Part shown: positions 6,626-9,395 of the stretch, in pieces | Position numbering within the stretch: position 1 is the first letter of the stretch | How the letters are laid out: each line of letters starts with the position of its first letter | From: Pseudomonadota bacterium | GTDB lineage: Bacteria > Pseudomonadota > Gammaproteobacteria > Burkholderiales > Burkholderiaceae_B | Reading direction: 5' to 3' | DNA: 9,395 nucleotides | Assembly: GCA_023422555.1 (NCBI GenBank) | Contig: JAFAGQ010000074.1 | Location: forward strand, 1 to 9,395 | Made by a program: the position numbers and the translations under genes | The notes under the pieces: model-generated | The model's input: the letters and a program-made list of their open reading frames with translations, nothing else | Told to the model about the DNA's origin: nothing | Database searches by the model: none

Positions 6626-7810
6626 TTTTTTGCCACGTGTATGTGGCAGATAACGCCAGAAAATGGCGGCAGACAGAAATCCAAATCCGCCTGTCAGCGC
6701 AATGCCCGCACCCAAAGAAACCAGTGCTGTCATGCCTGATAGCAGAAACGGACCGGCACTGTTGCCGATGTCGCTGATCAGACGCCACAGACCCAGAAAT
6801 TCCGTGCGCCCATGCCTGGGAGAGGCATCAGCACCCAGCGTCATATTGATACCGGAACCAAAACCATTTCCCAGTCCCATCAGCATGGCTACAGCGACAA
6901 ACGTGAAAATATTCGTCGTGAGTGGCATCGTCACAAGTGAAATACCCATGATCAGCGTACATGGTAAGGCGACCCACAATCGGCCCCACTCATCCATGAT
7001 TTTTCCTGCAGGATAAAAGACCAGCATATCTACGGCCGAAGAAACACCGAATATCACAGATGTGGCAGCCGGACTCAGGCCAATATAATCGGCCCACAGC
7101 GGAATCACAATCTGTCGTGCAGCGCGCATTGCACTGATCATCATCACAGCAAGACCCAGCGACAGAAAGACGCCCGCATGCGTTCGGGCAATTTGCAGCA
7201 TCTTCGGCTGCACTGCAGAGAGCTCATCCTGTGTATTGGTTTCTACCGTGAGGTCAGGCAAATGGTAAGTCAGCAACAGCGACACCAGCAGCGCAACAAT
7301 GCCGACCCAGTATGCACCGCTAAGACCCATGTAGTGCATCGCGCCGGCGCCCACGAACGGGCCGGCGAACATGCCAATACGATTGACGCCGCCCAGGATC
7401 GATAGTGCCCGGGCACGCATGTAATATGGCACAGCCTCAATCATGTACGTTTGTCGAGCCAGGAAAAAGACCGATGTCGAGACACCAATCAGCAAAGCGG
7501 CAACAGCAAGCAGGGACACATGGCGCGCAAAGATACAGAGCAGCAACGCAATAATGGTCAGGCACGCAGCGCCCAGCAATGCCAGTCGCTCACCTACACG
7601 CGAAGTGACCATTGCAGCAGGAATATTTGTGACCAGAGAACCCAGGCCGATGAGCGCAATGATCAGTCCGGCAAGCGCCGGCGTTGCACCGAGGTCCCGC
7701 GCGCTAAGCGCAATGACAGGAAGAACCGACCCATTGGCAAAACCGAAAAGCATCGCAGGACCATAGGCAGGAATGGCAATACTGCGTAAACTGAAACTGC
7801 TGTCTGCCAT
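6611..7810 (-). CDS. Major facilitator superfamily (MFS) transporter, probable efflux type
   Basis: The 399-aa integral inner-membrane protein has about 12 hydrophobic segments in two groups, separated by a polar central loop (about 186-206). MFS loop motifs are seen between helices 2 and 3 (PAAMVTSRVGERLAL, 64-78, with the R-x-G-x-R core) and in the equivalent loop of the second half (PAGKIMDEWGRLW, 267-279). The glycine-rich helix 5, GVNRIGMFAGPFVGAGAMH (141-159), resembles the motif C of drug:proton antiporters, so export of a small molecule is the likely role, but the substrate cannot be told. An AAGGA Shine-Dalgarno sequence lies about 8 bases before the ATG at 7810. The gene stands at the head of the run of minus-strand genes, with a gene-poor region upstream. 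Confidence 0.92.
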   Translation of the reverse strand: MADSSFSLRSIAIPAYGPAMLFGFANGSVLPVIALSARDLGATPALAGLIIALIGLGSLVTNIPAAMVTSRVGERLALLGAACLTIIALLLCIFARHVSLLAVAALLIGVSTSVFFLARQTYMIEAVPYYMRARALSILGGVNRIGMFAGPFVGAGAMHYMGLSGAYWVGIVALLVSLLLTYHLPDLTVETNTQDELSAVQPKMLQIARTHAGVFLSLGLAVMMISAMRAARQIVIPLWADYIGLSPAATSVIFGVSSAVDMLVFYPAGKIMDEWGRLWVALPCTLIMGISLVTMPLTTNIFTFVAVAMLMGLGNGFGSGINMTLGADASPRHGRTEFLGLWRLISDIGNSAGPFLLSGMTALVSLGAGIALTGGFGFLSAAIFWRYLPHTRGKKVGEK

Positions 7811-8122
7811 GAGTCTTTCCTTCCCAGATGCTGATAAACATTCGGCATTTTACCGCTGCAAATTCGCTGTGAATGCGCAATGCGCCATTTCAATTGTATT
7901 ACCCGCAAAACCGCAGCATCCACCATAGTGCATTCAGCAAAACGTCAATTTATACCGTTGGGATTTCGTTCTGCATGCGAGTCTCGACGGGCTCGCTTTC
8001 GCCTCGCTCGCCGGCGTATTACTTTGATCGAAGAAAAACATCTACTACCCGAAAGCCATTGATAACTTCGACGGTTTAATTCATAAACATTAAATATTGA
8101 ACACACGCAATTGTCCGTTCAT
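7811..8122. other. Gene-poor intergenic stretch upstream of the MFS gene
   Basis: No frame on either strand here has a recognisable product or a sound start. The part nearest the MFS gene must hold its promoter: on the minus strand a TTGACG (7943-7948) lies 15 bases from a TATGGT (7922-7927), a short spacing that makes it doubtful. A short GC-rich block at 7977-8014 has repeated GCTCGC units and a small GCGAG/CTCGC inverted repeat, and stands out from the AT-rich sequence to its right (about 8040-8160). Confidence 0.5.
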
Positions 8123-8296
8123 ATGCTTGCACGGTATTACATATGTAATATTATTAAAGACGAGGTTGTAACGAAGGGCGCGCTCTCACTAACACTGCGC
8201 TCAGGACGAAAGGTAGATGTCGTTGCCGGCAAACCGGTACGGGATGTCGCGCTGAGCCGCAAAGCAGAACGCATCGCACAGCGCGCAATCGCATAG
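8123..8296 (+). CDS. Unrecognised small plus-strand frame, possibly a gene fragment
   Basis: This frame would encode 57 aa from the ATG at 8123; an upstream in-frame TTG at 8111 is a less likely start. I do not recognise the product. The part from about residue 19 on (TKGALSLTLRSGRKVDVVAG, then KPVRDVALSRKAERIAQRAI) has codon use like the real genes around it and a basic, helix-prone C-terminus, whereas the first part is AT-rich and contains a perfect palindrome. That contrast suggests the tail of an older gene joined to unrelated sequence, or a true start further in that I cannot identify. It is the only plausible plus-strand gene and faces the antitoxin remnant. No good Shine-Dalgarno sequence precedes it. 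Confidence 0.25.
   Translation: MLARYYICNIIKDEVVTKGALSLTLRSGRKVDVVAGKPVRDVALSRKAERIAQRAIA
8135..8150. repeat. 16-bp perfect palindrome TATTACATATGTAATA
   Basis: The sequence equals its own reverse complement over all 16 bases. It has the size and symmetry of a dimeric repressor operator and lies in an AT-rich stretch at the start of the unrecognised plus-strand frame. It may be an operator or may be a chance result of the AT richness. Confidence 0.55.
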
Positions 8297-8323
8297 GTGG
8301 TTTGGAGTCGCATAGGAAGTTTG
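8289..8323. repeat. Two tandem copies of a 16-base unit with a 19-base period
   Basis: TCGCATAGGTGGTTTG (8289-8304) and TCGCATAGGAAGTTTG (8308-8323) match at 14 of 16 bases. The first copy contains the TAG stop of the small plus-strand frame. With only two copies a function cannot be assigned; it could be a duplication left by an insertion or rearrangement. Confidence 0.5.
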
Positions 8324-8386
8324 CCAGACGCACCCGACATTGTTGCCCCAGTCCCAATCCTGCTCGCTACATTCCAAGCAGGAAGT

Positions 8387-8557
8387 CTACGCGATTTGAA
8401 CCTTCTCTTTTGCCTTTGCTACATCTCGCAGAGCTGCGAGAAACATCTCTTCATCGCCGTCTTCCATTGCCGCGCTCAGATATTCAATCATATCGTCCTG
8501 CGTTTTCAAATATTCAGCGGCGTCAAATTCACTTATTGCTCTGTTGACTTTTTTCAT
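8387..8557 (-). pseudogene. Truncated HigA-type addiction module antitoxin
   Basis: This 56-codon frame reads MKKVNRAISEFDAAEYLKTQ at its start and continues through MIEYLSAAMEDGDEEMFLAA to ALRDVAKAKEKVQIA. The pattern FDAAEYL...(I/M)xxYLxxAxExGDxxxxxxALxDVAKAK is that of the N-terminal half of the HigA-like 'addiction module antidote' family (about 95-100 aa). The full family continues with a helix-turn-helix (typically ARETGLSRESLYKAL...), but here a TAG follows IA directly, and none of the downstream frames restores that helix-turn-helix. The DNA-binding half is therefore lost. The ATG at 8557 has an AAGG about 8 bases upstream. A partner HigB toxin gene, usually just upstream, is absent: only about 175 bases separate this frame from the tRNA terminator. 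I judge it a remnant; a short stable protein that could still bind a toxin encoded elsewhere is possible. Confidence 0.65.
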
Positions 8558-8597
8558 ACGACCGACCTTTTATGTTGTACCTATGAAAAATGTAAAT

Positions 8598-8615
8598 CTA
8601 CGATTGCAATCGTAG
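8598..8615. promoter_or_regulatory. 18-bp perfect palindrome, candidate operator upstream of the antitoxin remnant
   Basis: CTACGATTGCAATCGTAG is identical to its reverse complement over 18 bases. It ends 41 bases before the antitoxin ATG, next to a TTTACA -35-like hexamer (8591-8596). Toxin-antitoxin operons are commonly autoregulated by the antitoxin binding such a palindrome, so an operator is the natural reading. The truncated antitoxin has no helix-turn-helix left to bind it. Confidence 0.55.
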
Positions 8616-8732
8616 CTGCGCTGCCCATCTATCCGTGTACAAATAAAGCCATTTATCGATTCTTTAAATGTCCCCGACATTCGGCTCATACGTGGCAATA
8701 GCTTTAGCAATATCAGTTCAATCGCAGGCAAT

Positions 8733-8759
8733 AAAAAAGCCGCCCTGAACGAGGCGGCT
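8733..8759 (-). terminator. Intrinsic terminator of the tRNA-Lys gene
   Basis: On the minus strand AGCCGCC and GGCGGCT form a perfect 7-bp GC-rich stem with an 8-base loop, followed directly by TTTTTT. It lies 27 bases past the CCA end of the tRNA gene. This is a textbook Rho-independent terminator. Confidence 0.9.
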
Positions 8760-8786
8760 GAATTATTCTTTCTACAAGAGTTTTCC

Positions 8787-8862
8787 TGGTGGGCTGGGCG
8801 AGACTCGAACTCGCGACCAATGGATTAAAAGTCCACTGCTCTACCGACTGAGCTACCAGCCC
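8787..8862 (-). tRNA. tRNA-Lys (anticodon TTT)
   Basis: The 76-base gene folds as a complete cloverleaf: acceptor GGGCTGG pairs with CCAGCCC, the D-arm is GCTCAGTCGGTAGAGC, the anticodon arm is TGGA-CTTTTAA-TCCA with anticodon TTT (8827-8829), and the T-arm is GCGAG-TTCGAGT-CTCGC. The discriminator base is A and the terminal CCA is encoded. It closely resembles E. coli tRNA-Lys and reads AAA and AAG codons. It has its own promoter and terminator, so it is a single-gene transcription unit. Confidence 0.97.
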
Positions 8863-8875
8863 GGGAAAGAAAAAG

Positions 8876-8904
8876 ATTATGAAGGAATCCGAACTCTGTG
8901 TCAA
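8876..8904 (-). promoter_or_regulatory. Sigma70-type promoter of tRNA-Lys
   Basis: On the minus strand a perfect TTGACA (8899-8904) and a CATAAT (8876-8881, 5 of 6) are separated by exactly 17 bases. Transcription would start about 7 bases before the tRNA 5' end. Strong hexamers are typical of tRNA genes. Confidence 0.88.
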
Positions 8905-8918
8905 GCAAGTGTGCATAT

Positions 8919-8956
8919 TTGCGACAAAGAAATTTGAATTTTTTCCGCTGTCGCAA
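8919..8956. other. Inverted repeat between the glycoside hydrolase gene and the tRNA promoter
   Basis: TTGCGAC (8919-8925) and GTCGCAA (8950-8956) are exact reverse complements. The 24 bases between them contain a further AAATT/AATTT pairing. It starts about 15 bases after the glycoside hydrolase stop and may serve as that gene's transcript end, but no T run follows on the minus strand. Confidence 0.35.
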
Positions 8957-8970
8957 GCGCACACGCCTGA

Positions 8971-9395
8971 TTAACGTTCGCGCGAAATCCGTACTTCTGC
9001 CCCGCGCCGTTTGACTTCGAGACCGTCGGACTGCAGGATTTTAAGCCCTTCCAGCCCTTTGATATAGCTTGAGCCCTGCATCTGCATGACACGAATCTTG
9101 TTGCGCATAACCACAGGATTGTGCAGTGGCATGCCGAACATCCAGACTTCATCCAGAATACGCGCAGAATTGAATTCACCCATGTGGTGGATAACAGGCC
9201 CCAGGCACAGCATATGGCCTTCACGACCAAAGACGGGTACAGAATCAAGTTCGCATTCCACCTTGATCACCTGACCGCCCTCATAGCGCTGATTCAGGTT
9301 CAGATCCCACCAGGCATCGCCTTCGGGCAGATAGACGTTCACAGAAGATCCGGGCTGCAGCACAGGCGCAACAAGCAAGGCAGGACCCAGCATGT
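8971..9395 (-). CDS. C-terminal part of a glycoside hydrolase family 31 enzyme (alpha-glucosidase or alpha-xylosidase type), partial
   Basis: About 141 C-terminal codons are present; the gene begins beyond the right edge. The sequence MLGPALLVAPVLQPGSSVNV, then VYLPEGDAWWDLNLNQRYEGG and VPVFGREGHML, is the conserved stretch after the catalytic barrel of GH31 enzymes (compare MLGPxLLVAPV...VYLPxGxWxD...xGG...PxFxREG). About 75 residues of less conserved C-terminal domain follow. Family members hydrolyse alpha-linked glucosides or xylosides; the catalytic acids and the substrate-specificity region are outside the window, so the substrate cannot be named. The stop is TAA at 8971. Confidence 0.88.
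   Translation of the reverse strand, partial: MLGPALLVAPVLQPGSSVNVYLPEGDAWWDLNLNQRYEGGQVIKVECELDSVPVFGREGHMLCLGPVIHHMGEFNSARILDEVWMFGMPLHNPVVMRNKIRVMQMQGSSYIKGLEGLKILQSDGLEVKRRGAEVRISRER

Noticed and set aside
7922..7948. TTGACG and TATGGT as a promoter for the MFS gene
   Set aside because: The spacer is only 15 bases and the -10 match is 4 of 6, so I did not list it as a feature.
7977..7996. Possible attachment-site copy of the tRNA-Lys 3' end
   Set aside because: Only the 9 bases CGAGTCTCG are shared with the tRNA T-arm, and the flanks differ; this is too short for an integration repeat.
8297..8701. Plus-strand frame of 134 codons
   Set aside because: It runs opposite the antitoxin remnant, which has the recognisable family sequence, and its own translation looks random.
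8558..8732. HigB toxin gene upstream of the antitoxin remnant
   Set aside because: The space is too short for a toxin of about 100 residues, and no frame here shows toxin-like sequence.
1..9395. CRISPR array, insertion sequence or phage genes
   Set aside because: No regularly spaced repeats, transposase, integrase or terminal inverted repeats were seen anywhere in the window.

Overview
The window looks like chromosomal DNA from a betaproteobacterium of the Burkholderiales, most likely an Alcaligenaceae relative of Bordetella or Advenella. This is an inference from gene content (a Bordetella bhuRST-like heme operon, a YnfA protein, a periplasmic Cu/Zn superoxide dismutase), the moderate-to-high GC codon use and the protein sequences. 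No species can be named from the sequence alone. Every confident gene lies on the minus strand, so transcription runs from high to low coordinates.

From right to left: the C-terminal end of a family 31 glycoside hydrolase (8971-9395, cut by the window edge); a complete tRNA-Lys(UUU) gene with its own sigma70-type promoter and a strong intrinsic terminator (8733-8904); a roughly 900-base region poor in genes (7811-8732) that holds a truncated HigA-type antitoxin, two perfect palindromes, a short tandem repeat and one unrecognised small plus-strand frame; an MFS transporter (6611-7810); sodC (5945-6478); ynfA (5425-5757), closely followed by a patatin-like lipoprotein (3896-5419); and a heme-uptake cluster consisting of a TonB-dependent receptor (1223-3550), the cytoplasmic heme-handling protein HemS (101-1138) and the signal-peptide start of the next gene (1-66), probably the periplasmic heme-binding protein.

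The heme cluster has the order receptor, HemS, periplasmic protein, as in Bordetella bhuRSTUV. The receptor would bring heme across the outer membrane, the periplasmic protein and the ABC permease encoded beyond the window would carry it inward, and HemS would bind or break it down. A Fur-box-like site lies upstream of the receptor. The hurI/hurR sigma and anti-sigma genes that precede the Bordetella operon are not here; the patatin gene takes that place, and the receptor has no room for an N-terminal signalling domain. A perfect 9-bp hairpin between receptor and hemS could set different expression levels for the two.

Most of the window is ordinary. The points most worth a second look are the receptor's missing canonical heme histidines, the tandem hairpins in its leader, the receptor-hemS intercistronic hairpin, and the decayed toxin-antitoxin remnant with an intact perfect operator-like palindrome beside tRNA-Lys. 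I did not find a clear new multi-gene system.
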